Positions 11,826 to 24,768 of a DNA stretch of 64,000 nucleotides are shown here, piece by piece. The translations under genes were made by a program, and so were the position numbers. Position 1 is the stretch's first letter. Each line of letters opens with the position of its first letter. Under the pieces are notes generated by a model. That model did not search any database, was not told the origin of the DNA, and was given only the letters and a program-made list of their open reading frames with translations. The stretch covers positions 103,606,028-103,670,027 of the forward strand of contig CM067370.1 of NCBI GenBank assembly GCA_034401795.1. The letters are read 5' to 3'. This DNA is from Chaetoderma sp. LZ-2023a (Eukaryota > Mollusca > Caudofoveata > Chaetodermatida > Chaetodermatidae).

Positions 11826-14800
11826 TGTAGCTCGCCGGGTGGTATCGGGCCGTTCCGATGTCTCATGTCGACTCGCCGCGCTGTAAGTGCACGACGAGTG
11901 ATGACGCTGGTTAGCATCTGGTCTCGGGGTGACGGACCCTGAACGAGACTGCCCTGCGGGAAACAAAAAATGGCTCCTAAGGCCGGTGGAACTCAATCGT
12001 TCTGGTGGGGCCGTGCGACCATTGCCGCGAACATTGAACACAACGGTCTCATCCCAAGAGTTTGTGTCACAAGTATGCCTGTCCATAGCAATTTCGTGAT
12101 CTATGGACTTACAAGATTTGATTTGGTGACCTAAAAATATTAGTCTATACAATGTGTTTACCTAAAATATGCTAGATAAAACTATAAGAAGAGTATACGA
12201 AAATACAAGACATAGAGGCAGGTAGATGAACATTTAAACATGGGGCTCCCAGAGGTACCACACAGACTCATAGGTCCGCAGAGGTATCCCCGCAAGGGAG
12301 GCTCCCGTACATGAGACATAGCTATTTAACTTAATATAAGTTATTATACCTCTAAGCTGAAAGGAAGAAGAATATCTCAGACGAAAAGTGATGTGCCTCA
12401 CGCGGGCACTACTAGTGCAAGTTAGGGTGAGGAGTATTTATCCTGGCATGGACCATCGTCGCTGAATCCTTGCGAGAGGCAAGTGCCTCGCGCGGTCCTC
12501 CATCTCAGGAAGGTGCTGCCATGGCTTAAAGCGGGAGAAGAGTAGCAGGCAAAAATGGGCCCACTCTAATATTCCAAACAAAAATGCTGTAGAAAGAAAA
12601 GACCATACCTAGTGAGATTATGACTATAGGGGTGCGTACTGTTTTACGTGAAGACGGGACGGAAGATTCCCGATGGATTCCTTCATCACCGTCTTATGTG
12701 ATTCCTAATATGCTGAGTTAGTAGTTGCCGCTTTATTTCTGCAGGCCTTCTGCTTTGCTTAATCACTTGTTTAGTTGTTTTCAGAACAAGAATTAGTTTA
12801 GGCCGCAACTGGCCGATAAGTACCTAGCTATTAGACATGGCTGTCACGGAGAACAGATGCCCGAGGACATCAATACTGCAGACAGTGCTCATACATGTTA
12901 CTTAGCGGGATCTCCAAACTGGGTGAGAATCCGGACATTCCGCCTTGCAACCACATGAAACATTACAGGACATGGTTTACATTTCACGGAAGCATTGTTA
13001 GGCCATATCTTCTATCGTTATAGTGGGGGTAAGAAAGACAGATGCACACCATGAATGTCCTTCCCGTAAGGGCGGAGCAGATCTCAATATCATGCCCAGA
13101 CATTTAAACAGAATTTGGTGAGCATACGTATCTCGCCCGTCACCGGGTCCTATGGAACTAAATGTTTAACCTGTCGTTAGGTTTATACACAAGTTGCCAG
13201 TTTTGCACTGCAGTGCGGGAGGATTGTCAGTAAATTTAATAATAATTAGTACATATGTGTTCGCAGTGCTTTCCTACATTGGCGTAAAGTACTATCTACT
13301 AAGTATCCGAAGATACACGGGAATGTGTATGTGATACCGCACCACAGCCATCACCGCTCGGAAACCCCAATAGTTTCCCAGAGTTGGATCAGCCCATGGT
13401 GCGGATAGGAACGTCCAAACAATTAAGAAGCCACAAGGCTAAGAGGAATATGAAGAGAGACAAAATCTTGGAGTTATGAGTCTTACCGGAGTGCGGGGCT
13501 AGATTATCGCACTGCCGGAAGAGAAGAATATATTACAGTATGTAATGAAGAAAGTGTCTCTAATCATTTTGAACCCATCCTATCGAGCTGAATAGAAAAG
13601 GTTTAGTCGGTAGTATGCCGGCCTAAACCGAGTTGTAGCACGGACAGTGACCTCAGTGACAAATTTTTGGTGCCGGGAGAAAATGCTGCATATATAAATG
13701 TTGCTGTATAGTGTTTCCTACATGCACTGCATTCCTATATTTTCTATACTTAAGCAAAACAATTTAACGGATGGCCACTGGCCATATACATACGTAATCT
13801 AACCAGAACAAACAATATGGTGGCAATGATTAAGATATATATATATAACAATACAGGTTGACGAACCTATTATAGTGCGGTTAGCAACACATTGAGGAAA
13901 AGGAAAATAACTATTTGACAAATACAGAAATTATAACTATTGGTCCTAAGACCTTTTTAGTCATCGGAACCGTTAGTACGGATACGAGATAATTGACAAA
14001 ACCTATACAGAGAAATAATTAAGTGGTGAAGTATAGTTACTTGAATACTTGGTAGTCATTTCCAAGTTAGGCTACTGTGTCACTGAAATTGACACGTAGA
14101 TCTATAGTCGACGTGAGATGATGCGCTCTCCGGAAGCTGGAAAGTTCCCGCAGGCTGGTTCTCGCAGGCTGGTGTTCGCAAACAAGATTCCCGCAAGAAT
14201 GTCCATGGCGGGCGGGTGGGTGGGGGGGGGGGAATCATCGCTCAGCACTGGAAGCCTATTCAGAATGTCTAATGAGCAGTCAGTAAAAGATACGATAGTA
14301 TTATGTAGTGAAGAAAGTTCCCATACACCGATGGTACAGATGGAAGGTGTAAACAACCCGTCACAAGCGGGGGTTGTCAGAGGCAAATGAAGATACAAAA
14401 CAAAGGTTCATGGTGCTGGGTACATCAACCAGCTCTGAAGACGCACTGGGCAGAGTTTACTTACTGCGGTCGAAAGTCGAAAGAACTTACACGATTGGTG
14501 CGGCCTCGTTTGAAATACCACTTTTATGAGTGGCCGGCAGATCCGGCGAGTCATCCATCAAAGAACATCCTGCCTCTACATCTGTAGACTCACATATTCA
14601 GGCCGCAAAGGCCTCACCGCAAGTTTGTGTTCCGAATATAGATGTAGTATTCGTGAATGGTTATCGAAAGTTCCAAATTACTCACGCAGAAGGGGAGTTA
14701 CAAAATTGTGTTAGTGTGGTGGGTTGGAAACTGCACTCTACGGGATAAAAACCCGACACATAGCGAAGAAAGACGCGGGTCGTGCTTGATAATAGTTGGT

Positions 14801-15113
14801 ACAGCTCCAACCCGTTCGGCCCCTGGCCGAGGATGCTTTCGATCACTGGATTGCTTCTCCTTTTATACTCTCTATGATGTCACAGGCGCAGGCTTCATCC
14901 AATCATCGTTCGAGCAACAGCCAATCAGCACACAGCTAATAATAGCGTCGTCGAACATTCTAGAAACTTTATGTCCACGTGGTTATGACGTCGAGGTAAT
15001 ATTTGTAGATAGCTCTACCCAGAGGGGCGTGTTCAGGAAACGAATCCTAGATGGGCGGCGCGTACCCAGCTTAGCTGGTACGGCCGGTACCCGACTGGTC
15101 GATCCGAACTACA
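11826..15113 (-). repeat. 5' LTR of the Gypsy element, 3.29 kb
   Basis: It starts on the - strand with TGTAGTTCGG (15113) and ends with GAGCTACA (11826), giving 5-bp inverted ends TGTAG/CTACA. It is followed by the primer binding site. It is a direct repeat of the 3' LTR over 12280-13108 and 14234-15113. The promoter lies at 14882-14860, about 250 bases into the LTR, so R plus U5 would be about 3 kb, unusually long. Open frames inside it on either strand show no domain and are taken as non-coding. Confidence 0.85.
14860..14882 (-). promoter_or_regulatory. 5' LTR core promoter: TATA box plus CRE-like site
   Basis: TATAAAAG (14867-14860) with TGACATCA (14882-14875) upstream, a one-base variant of the CRE in the 3' LTR. 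It would drive the full-length element RNA leftward. Confidence 0.6.
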
Positions 15114-15121
15114 ATAGGGAA

Positions 15122-15470
15122 GTCCCTACCAGAACAACCAGCAGTGATTTTTAATTGGCAGTAGAGTTTTCTAGCGGGTCATGGAGGTCTGTGCAGTATA
15201 GATGATGTGACAAGAATCTATCGAGGTGGCTTTTGAAGCAGCTTAGCATAGACGCTTGGACCACGTCCTCACTGAGTGAGTTCCAGTTGTTCACCAGTTT
15301 ATTGCTAAAGAAGTGTTGCCAGAGTGAAGAATTACGGTGTCGCTTTGCTAGTTTGAGACTATGACCCCTAGTTATCTGTGCAGTGGCAAGTATAAGGTCA
15401 GGGAGAGTATAATTGTATTTATGGTGCAAGAACTTGTATGTTTCAATCATATCTCTGCGGAGTCTTCATG
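15122..15470 (-). pseudogene. 3' end of a LINE (CR1/jockey-like), C-terminal tail only
   Basis: An uninterrupted - strand frame (15450-15151) has the typical C-terminal signature of these LINE proteins: TRGHSLKL, a basic stretch, FFSNKLVNNWNSLSEDVV and a final FKSHLDRFL. It differs from families A and B below. Only about 100 codons remain; the 5' part is lost. It lies just outside the Gypsy 5' LTR. Confidence 0.75.
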
Positions 15471-15653
15471 CGCACACGGGCAACATACTTCTGACAAAGG
15501 TCTGCACAGAAGCACGCAGCAACTGCTAATGCTGTGACATCTATCCTCTGCTTCATAGCGACTTGGTGCTAGTTGAATTTCATTTAATTCCCTTGTTGGG
15601 TGTAACTTCCTGTCAAGATTTTGGCCTTCGTTACGGCCTTCTCCACATCTCTT
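15471..15653. other. Spacer between the LINE tail and the third LTR
   Basis: Nothing recognisable. Open frames show no family features. Confidence 0.3.
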
Positions 15654-18600
15654 GTAGCAGTTTGTACTATTGACCATATGTGGTGCACGCATCCCATCTG
15701 TAGAGATAATGGATTGAGGTAACGTAAAGACATTTTCGCTTTGAGATCCAACCACCAGTTCTCTGTCCATTGCCACCGAAATTGAACCACACCATCTCAT
15801 CCCGGCTGTTCGTGTCACCGATATGAGGGCCCATTACTCAATTTGGGAGTTAACCATAATTAATAAGTGATGTAACTAAAAGAAACAATGCTACTTGTTT
15901 GCTAGTACCAGAGAGAAAATATAGGACATGGAACTAAGTTGGTGTCTTGTTTAACGTGGGCTCGTCAGAGGTACCTCGCTGATCTTGAAATCCACGAGAT
16001 AGCCATGCAAGGGAGAGTCCAAGCGTGGTCACTCGGGTGGTTTAATATAAACCGTTATATCCCTAACAAAATATTATTGTTGCGAGAGGAAAGTGCCTCA
16101 GGCAGGCCTCCGTCACAGGAAAATGCCGTCAACGCCAAAGTGGAGGAAGAGAGTTGACAAAAAGGGTCACTCTCTTATTCAAACATATGCTAAGTGTGTA
16201 GTGCGGGTTAACCTAGTGAAACTGTATGCAGTTGTGATGCACGCTGAATTATGTGAAGATGGGGGGGGGGGGGTGTGATTTCCGGAGAATTCAGACACCA
16301 TAATCTTATGTAGATTAAAGATACTGTATTGGTAGTTGCCGCTTTATTTATGCGGTCCTTCTGCCAATTTCCTAAACTGACCTTTATTAGTTGTTAGGTC
16401 CATTTTCCAGGCCTTGGCCGCAAATGGCAAGTAGTTCCACCTATCTTTTTAATACATGCCTAACTGACGGAAAGGCCCAGCTTCCATATGATCACATGAT
16501 GGAGCAATTCCCTCAGACAAACAGCGAGCAGACATGTCACGGTGTGGCAGCTTCTGAATCATATGACGATCCCGTTACTGACCGCACCCACATACAACAT
16601 CACCAGGGTAAGACGTATTTACAAAAGGATTTGAAAAGTGCATATATATTTACGGTGGGGATAAGGAGATGGATATCCAACTATAGTGACGTTCCCGTAA
16701 GGGCATGGTGGGTTCCAAGACCGCATCCAGTCACTGTGAAGAGTTCGAGGGAGATCCGTGTCCAATCTGTCACCTGTCGTGATGAGGACAGATCATGTAG
16801 GATCTGCTTTTATGGACTAACATTTTACCTGTCGTTATGACTATGTTACAAATATGCCCAGAGATGCACTGCTGGCCGGTTAAAATAATATAATGTTTTT
16901 GCAGTGCTTCCTCCTTTGGCATGTATATCTATGCTAACTGGTATCCAAAGATATGGGGGAATGTGTGCAGAATCGACACTTTGGTCTTGAGTACTCGGAA
17001 ACCCCAATAGTTTCCAGAGTTGGGTCACACCAACATGGCGGATTGATGTCCAGACAATTGTAAGCCTTACGGCTGGAGGAACGTAGGAAGAAACAATCGC
17101 CCATATATCTAATAAGGAGGCCCTATGGTATTTGGCCAATTTCTGCCACCTAGCCGACATGCGGTGTTACATATCCGCTATGCCCGGAAAAGAGGCTTAC
17201 ACAAATGACTCCTAGTGAGCGACCATTCATAACTACTTCTAAACCTATCCTATCGAGATAGAATAGGCAGGTTTAGTCGATCTCATGTCAGGTTCGCTTA
17301 ATGAGAACCTGAACAGTGACCTCAGTGAAAAAGTGGTGTTAGGGGACAAAGGCGATGCAGTGTTATTGTTGCTGTATAGTGTAGCCTAGCGTACTGCGGT
17401 CCTAGTATTTTATGTAAAATAAACAAAGCAAGTAACTAGGATGGCTGCTGCCATATACATAACTAACTATCACGGAATTGACAATAATTAAGGCCACCTG
17501 ACCTTGCAGTGCTTGTTAGTCATCAGCACAAAACAAGGATAATATATACAATGAAAAGATAAACTATAAAATGCGGTCTTAGACGACCGGTCGGTACCTA
17601 TTAGTCATCAGTACCTATAAATGTAAAAATACAACAATATGAAAATACAGTTAGATGAGTACCTATTAGTCATTGGTGCGGAAAAAGTTCATAGATCACA
17701 GTAAATGATGCGTTCCGGATGAGGAATGTGAAATGGCTCGATTCCGTAGCTGCTGGGCTGATCTCCGAAGGCGAACTGTTGATGCGGCTCACTCTCAAGG
17801 ACTGTGAAGAAGAATGATTGTGGTTGAAGATGTCTACTAGATAGTCATGTTAATTTAATCAGTATGGCGAAAAAGGTTTCCTTGCTGTAATGGAAGTTGA
17901 AAGATGCCCTGTAGTAATGAAGGGCTCTGTAGAATGTTACATATTGATGATGCATGTGCATCTTCTGTGTACACAGTACATGATGCAGTGCATAGCTCGT
18001 GTGGCACACGAGGCAAAGTCCCACTAGACTGTGGTCTAAAAGGTAAATGTCAAACACAATACATTGTGCAGAGTTTGATTACCACATTTCAGTGTGGTTT
18101 GGCAGATCTGACGAGTTGTCCACCAAGAATTACCACTCGTTCCACATACTATGAGTTCTTACATTGGGGCCGCAAGGCCCATCTGCAGGAAGGCTCCTCT
18201 GTTGTTGTTGGAAGTGAGGGCTTCTTCTTTCTGATTGGTTTATATGCCCCAAGGTATTGTTCTCCCGAGAGCGTTAAAAAGATTAGATGCGGATGGGAAC
18301 GTTGCCGACCAGAGATATCAAGGCCTCTAAGCCAGCCGGCCCCACTGCGGTTACGATGAAACCTAATTCAGCAGGTAGGTATCGACATCCTGAAACTCTC
18401 CGGCCACACAACCTTCCACCTTCTCTCTCGACGAAGTGTGGGTCACGATTCTCAGTTCGTCACTCTTTTATACTCCTCATGACGGTGTAGCTGGAACGCT
18501 CAGCCAATCAACGTGCGACCTGTAGCCAATCAGCGTTGCGAGCTGGAAGGGCAAGGACATTATCACGCGATAAACATCCTCCCCATTGAATTAGTGCATA

Positions 18601-19031
18601 GACACGCTTATGACGTTTTCAATATTTTGAGCATAATTTAAGCGGAAAAATAAGGACAACTCAGTCATTTTTGGACCGATTTTTAAATGGTTTACAGTTT
18701 TGAATTCCTCGTTTCATTCCGGTCCTGATAGGTATGACGAATGACGAGGACAAAATAAGTTAAAGGGATTACATGCGCCAACTCGGTACATTTTAGTATG
18801 CATTCTCTCCCAATGCTGACACGTGTTGTCAGGAAATCTCTGAAGTGTGCGCATGTGCACTACACGATCTTACGGCCTTTTTTTAGAAACCTCTCCTATA
18901 TGGCTTTATGCACGCATACTATCCTGCTAAGGGTGGGGGGGGGGGGACGTGCTCAGAATGTACCTGGAGTGGTCGTCCCTTACCTAGCCGAGCTGGGATG
19001 GTCCATATCCGTCCTGCCGACCCGCGCTACA
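15654..19031 (-). repeat. Third, diverged LTR of the same Gypsy family (solo or orphan)
   Basis: Similarity to the 5' LTR is visible from about 15770 (a CATTGCC...CATCTCATCCC block matching 12018 onward) through the CAGAGGTACC block (15968), a GGAAACCCCAATAGTTTCC hairpin (about 16997), CAGTGACCTCAGTGA (about 17310) and the TATA box (about 18465) to the end at 19031. On the - strand it starts TGTAG at 19031. A TGTAG on the + strand at 15654, in the context CTTGTAGC as at 11825, is the likely other end, giving about 3.38 kb. It is clearly more diverged than the first two copies are from each other. No matching target duplication was seen at the assumed borders. Confidence 0.7.
18465..18487 (-). 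promoter_or_regulatory. TATA box of the third LTR, CRE decayed
   Basis: TATAAAAG (18472-18465) is retained, but the upstream site is only a partial CRE (TGACGG on the + strand at 18480). Position within the LTR matches the other copies. Confidence 0.5.
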
Positions 19032-20379
19032 CCATCTAGTAGGTACCATGCCGAGGGAAGGTTATATTTGAACAACAATCTCTTTACCATTGAAAATCAG
19101 CTCGGGGCTGCTATGTCCTTCAGAGCTATCTGCTGCAGGGCCAATGAATGCTCTAATGAACCCAGACTCCTGTAAATATTACCATAAAGAGTAAGTATCT
19201 TCTTATGCATTGCGCATACCACTTCCGTGGCTGGTAACCGCGATAGCCGACACGCAAACAGCATTACTTTACCATGGGAATGAAATATAGTGCACTTTAA
19301 ACAGTGCATATGAAAAACTATGTTCATAATATTATTGAAGTCATACATCATTGGAAAGCTAAGTCAATTTTCTATACATTTCTATATTAGTTTATATAGA
19401 TTTACAAAATTTAATACAGTTGATTGCAATTTTAAAATATCCTCTATTGTCCATTTGATTTAATTAATCTAAGTCAAATGGTGTAGTTTATATACGCAAA
19501 TAGCTCATTGAAAATAATGTTTCGTCAATTGAATCCACTTTCCAATGATATATGATTTAAATAATATAATGATTTTAGTTTATTATAGGAACGGGTTAGA
19601 TTACGCTGTATTTTAGTGCAGAAGTAACTCAACGTGGGTCAGCAAGCAGTTGTGCTCTGAGCATTGATTATGGGGAATCCTGGCGTAATGACGTCAATGT
19701 GGGAAAGATGTATTGATGACGAGTATGCATGACAGATGTGCTACGGTACAGTGTGAGCACGCATCACTGTAAACAAACAGGATGCCAAAAATGTCAAAAG
19801 TTAATAAAGATACATATTATAAGCAGTTCACCCTGTCCCATTGGCCTACGTTTAGTATTTGGTGCCTAATGCATAGGTGGCCTCTCTATTAACATGTTGG
19901 TGACCGTGGTCTATGGTAGGTTGACGGCAGGTCTTGGACAGAATATAGATTTTCTGCAGAATGTTCTGCTCTCTTCTATCTGCATGGCAGGGTGTATCGC
20001 CAATTCAAACTCAAACTGAAACTGAAACAAGAGGCTATATAATTTACCTGGCCTCGGATGTGTCTCAACCGGACATCCTGGCTGATGGGGTGGGGTGCAC
20101 AAGATGATGACTTTAATACAACCATGGCTCTTCGAATCATCACATTATGATGAAAGTGTGTAATAAGTCAATAGTGTGAATCTTCATCTTTAGCCTAATT
20201 ACTGGGCAGTTGTTGAAAGACTGTTTCAGATACTCCTGCCGGTTTTGATACCCAGCTTTCAGGATTTAGGCAATTTCACCATTTCCCCGATTATGTAAAA
20301 AACTAGAATGCGTCATCGCAAATCTCCCACCACACCATGCCTTCCTCCAACTGCTAAGAAGGATTTGTATTTTGAAATT
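19032..20379. other. Intergenic A/T-rich DNA, no gene seen
   Basis: No coding signal or known repeat. Frames are short and lack motifs. A+T is high around 19360-19600. Confidence 0.4.
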
Positions 20380-20595
20380 TTCCGGGAAGTTTTCATAAAA
20401 TCTCAGATTTCCCCCTCGCCCCTCCCCCAACCTCCCCCCCCCCTTGCATAGCAGCATGGAATCCTTCCAGCCAACATTGTTTGAGATTGTCCCAGCCGTT
20501 AAAATGCGATTTGGTGGTCAGACAGGCCGATGGATGGATGGACGAACATGTGAGACAAACAGCTGCCCTAGCATAAACTCATTTGGCTCTTGGGG
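20380..20595 (+). repeat. 3' fragment of a hairpin-ended (HINE-like) element
   Basis: It contains the TTTTCATAAAATCTCAGATTT motif block shared with the array at 60.8-61.3 kb, then GATGGATGGATGGACGA and a terminal GGCCAGGTGAGCTAA at about 20583-20596. The same terminal sequence closes the elements at 63037 and 63332. Confidence 0.55.
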
Positions 20596-22189
20596 CCAGG
20601 TGAGCTAAATATAAATGTGCTTCTGCAATCCGCAATAATATGTGTAACTTACATAACACATTTTTTTTAATTCCGTCAAATTGTTTCAGAGGAGGTAGAC
20701 TGACAGACAGACAGGCTGTGGTGATTGCAATAACCCCTCCGCTTTTTATGCATGGGAATAATAAATGGGATATATATATATCAATCACACTGACCAGATA
20801 ACCATGGCGAGAATGTATGCCCCATGGTCATTGTGTTTCTATAATGGCTTAATCCAACAAAATGATTCTCAAAGTTTTCTTTCTTTGTCAGTTTCATCTG
20901 TATTTGAAATTGATTGAGCATTGTACTTGTATGGACAAAAGTATAAACCTAGCCTACGAAGTCGTATACTACATGTATTAACATTGACTTGACTGCTAGT
21001 ATGTGCTGCCTTACTCTGTTGTTGCCTTATGCAGCAACTGCTTCCAGCCAAATTAGTTTCAAAATATTAAACATAATATTTGTTAAAATGAATGTGCTCT
21101 TTCAGATTTACTATTCAAGTTCAAGCAGTTATGTACACTTTTATTTTATTATGAATCTCATTTTGCATACAAGTACATGTAAATACGGAAACAACTGTCA
21201 AGAAAGATATTGAAATTTGAACATAATTTTGATGGAAATCATAGGTTCCTTAGACAGCAATCGCTTTCAACCAAATTGTTCAGAGATTAAAAGGTTTAAT
21301 TCCTAAATGACAATTATGACACCTGTTTATAAAGGCCCGTTTGTCTATGGTCCCTATGGAGTCCTTTATAAACATGCTTAAATGTATATTTAAAAATGCA
21401 ATGTCCTGTGTTTTTCTACTGAGCCTAGTATGCTGATCTCCAGGCCATTTTAACTCTAATATTCAGGAAAGTATTCTAACAATTCTGATGAGAGTTGCAC
21501 GATATTTTGAAAATAAGTTAGAGATCGTAGATGTTTAACACATCACATTCCTGCAGTCAAATTATTTAAAGAACTTATTTCATATTGTTAGCAATACTAA
21601 CTTAGTATGCCTATATGTAATTCACAAGGGTGTTATTGATATAGTTAACTCGACCACTGGTCATCAATCTGCTGGGAGGTGTGATTTTATCCATTCACAA
21701 GTCTTTTGATGATTTTATTGAAGGGTTCTTAGACACTTTTTTAACTATACATATCTGAGACATTACAAATTCCACCTGCAATGTAAGAATTGTCAAGTTG
21801 AATATTTTGAAACCAACTTAACTAGATGTCGTTGGTTGCATATATGTGTGTAGCAACAGCTTCCAATCAAGTTATTTTCAAAATATTAAACTCAATATTT
21901 CCGACATCCTAAAGAATTTTCTCCCTGATAAGGGTTAATACCTCATGGACTGTTCTATGGAGGGCAGTATACTAATTCTTTAAAGCTCAACATTTGTCCA
22001 AAATTTTTTTTAATCTGTTCAATGATTGTTCATATATATGCAAGAAGACTGTTTTTTTAAATTCAACACTGGAATGACTGGCTTGGTTAGCAAACCAGTC
22101 CTTCTAGTGGTAAATTTAAGAAAATAGTTATACTCTATAAACTTGCTCAAGACCACAGCTCAAGCCATTTTTCACAGGCTTGGCCATTT
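20596..22189. other. Intergenic A/T-rich DNA with two copies of the 92-bp palindrome
   Basis: No gene is visible. Copies of the GAATATTTTGAAACTAATTTG palindrome family lie at about 21013-21072 (right half) and 21796-21894 (both arms). Confidence 0.45.
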
Positions 22190-22568
22190 AACCCTTTTCT
22201 TGTGTCAATATTCTGTCTTTTACTGTGTCGATTGCAAAGAAACTGATGTACATTTTTTCAACAAATTTGGTAAACATGTTGCTGTCTATGAAACAGTTCA
22301 TCTTTTAACTTAATTTGAAAATTTAATATTTTGACATCGGGGTGGTAAGGGTTAAGGATTAATGAAAGGGTATGTGCAGATCTAAGACAGATCATTTTCT
22401 CATAGGACCTATCATCCATTTGCAGACCAATAGAGGACTATTTTTGAAAATATGCCACTGCAGTAACTGGCTGTTATAGAGTTAGTCATTTCAGACTTTG
22501 TAAATTCTCAAAAATAGTCTTCTCTTGGTCAGCAAATGGATTTGCCGACTTGAGCGTTAAAGGGTTAA
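22190..22568. repeat. TTAA-ended palindromic MITE, degenerate
   Basis: Flanked by TTAACCCTTTT near 22188 and AAAGGGTTAA near 22559-22568. Inside, about 22420-22547, is the large inverted repeat GCAGACCAA-AGA-GACTATTTTTGAAAAT ... ATTCTCAAAAATAGTCTTCTC, the core shared with about eighteen other sites in this window. Confidence 0.6.
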
Positions 22569-22734
22569 TATAATAACCATATAATTCGTCTTTTTTGTTA
22601 TACTAGTGCTCTAAACTACATATATAATTAAAAATAAAATATGACTGAATACGATTCTTTGTTTATTTATTCAGGACATACGGGCACACTCTCACACTTG
22701 CCATTTCTTAGAAACCTAATAATACACACATATA

Positions 22735-22915
22735 TATTAATTCATACACACATATATTGGAAAAAAAGTAATTGTTATTGTAATTAATTACATTCACAAA
22801 ATGTAATAATTGTAATTTAATTGAACGTTTTGCAAAGTAATTGTAATTCGAATTAATTACTTTGGCAATGCAATTGCCCCAAGTCTGGATGTCACACTCA
22901 ATCAATTACAATTAA
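22735..22915. repeat. TAATTGTAATTAATTAC-rich dispersed repeat
   Basis: A 180-base stretch of repeated GTAATTGTAATT and its complement, imperfectly self-complementary. It looks like a small MITE-type repeat. No coding content. Confidence 0.4.
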
Positions 22916-23204
22916 GATGTCACAATATCCAACTTCGTGGGCTTAGCGAAAATGCAAATCTACAATCACGAACACGGTAAATGCGTATATGGACGTATTG
23001 GGGGTGGTGATTGGCAATGTGGCCCGATAAAACTGAAATATGAACTGTTGTGGCAAGTGGCATAACGCAAAAGATTACTGGAATTTTAATGATTTTGCAT
23101 ATAATACCCTGTATAGAGCATATTACAAAAACAAACTTTAGTTTGCAATGTTGTTAGGTTTAAATGAAGTGGGATATCCGTCCTGTTGGCAACTTCAGAT
23201 TCAC

Positions 23205-23575
23205 AAACAATTGTCGATGTTGACAAAATATCGGATTTCCAACAAAATACCAACGTCAAATTTTCGACTGTTTTGCCACCTTTGGCATAGCATCAAATTT
23301 CCCACCAAATACCAATGTCAGATTTCTGTCCTATTGCAGACATTGTGCCAAAATCCGATTTCTGACCAAATACCAATGTCAGATAGCGGACCTATTGATG
23401 ACATTGTGCCAATGTAAGATTGTGACCAAATACCAACATCAGATTTCCGACATACTCCCAACGGTGGGCCAACATCAGAAAACTGACGTTGGATTGCCGA
23501 CATCAGGCCAAAGTCGACCCGATGTCGTAAAACTAACAGCGACGTTGCTGACATTGGGCCAATATCAGATTTCTA
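23205..23575. repeat. Degenerate tandem repeat, period about 60-70 bp
   Basis: Five or six imperfect copies of a unit built around ACCAAATACCAATGTCAGATT, then a CCGACAT-type segment. Divergence between units is high. Frames through it are repeat-derived. Confidence 0.65.
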
Positions 23576-24369
23576 TGTGGGCTATTACCAAAAATATTAA
23601 CATGGTGTTTTAATAGCTTAAAGGAAACAGAACATCAAACTTTAGTTGCTTGGTATGGCACTCTGTAGGATATTGTGGAATCAAGCCGTCTATAAGAGGA
23701 CACACTAATGGACACTGTTGCTTTGCAAACAGTCTACAGTATTGGTGGGATTACTACAATTTCCACATCAGTCTTGCGGAAGAACTACTCTCTTTTCATG
23801 GCTGTATGCACATACCAGATCATGTACACCATAACGATGTCCCCCATGATCTGCTTGTTGAAGACATTTGAGATAGGCGAATGCACAAGGATACCATGTT
23901 ACTGCGGACCAGACCTGAAATGCCACAACTTAGAGTTAGATCAGTGTTAGATGTTACAGACTCACTACTTGCAGAAGCTTTCAGATGCTTGCCTGTAACA
24001 TTCCCCTGGAGGCTATCACTATGAGTCTTTCAACTCTACGGTCCAGTTACAATCACACAGAAAATTTGCGAACACTTCACCAGTTTTTCTACATCAATGT
24101 CTGTCTGTCTTGAGCAACTGTGTATCAGCTAAGCTGTTGAATTTTACAGCAACTTTAGAGCAGGATTTCGTATTCATCTACAACACATTTTGATGTGCCA
24201 TGCTCCTCAAAGATGAAGTAATCATGCATCTAACATGACGCTAACATGAGTCTTGGCAGTATATAGACATGTGGAGGCATAGGTAGAGCGTGCATGAGGA
24301 ATTCCAGGGTATTGCACTCCTACAGGTTATTATGATTGAATGCTAATGCCCAATCAGCATTGGTAGTGG
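23576..24369. other. Unassigned intergenic DNA
   Basis: Two overlapping + strand frames of 73 and 80 codons (23650-23950) have no recognised domain and no splice context I can support. I do not call a gene. Confidence 0.3.

Positions 24370-24765
<396 letters not shown>

Positions 24766-24768
<3 letters not shown>

Larger units (their letters stand above)
3408..15113 (-). mobile_element. Decayed Ty3/Gypsy-type LTR retrotransposon with very long LTRs
   Basis: Reading right to left on the - strand: 5' LTR (15113 to 11826), primer binding site (from 11823), gag (11672 to 10031), a region with a second zinc knuckle, protease (9276 to 8707), RT (to about 7919), a non-standard region with an extra promoter and a zinc-finger frame (7919 to 5939), polypurine tract (5452 to 5442) and 3' LTR (5441 to about 3408). 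The gag-PR-RT order and RT motifs place it in the Ty3/Gypsy group; the clade was not determined. RNase H and integrase are absent and every frame carries stops or frameshifts, so it cannot move by itself. No target-site duplication can be shown because the left LTR end is lost. Confidence 0.88.

Noticed and set aside
12241-12260. TGGGGCTCCCAGAGGTACC as a primer binding site of a + strand element
   Set aside because: It looked retroviral, but the same block lies inside two LTR copies and all genes run on the - strand. The real primer site is at 11823.
16391-16840. 149-codon + strand frame in the third LTR
   Set aside because: It lies inside LTR homology, is not kept open in the other copies, and has no domain.
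23650-23950. Two overlapping frames as a small gene or transposase remnant
   Set aside because: No motif, no splice sites and no conserved composition support it.
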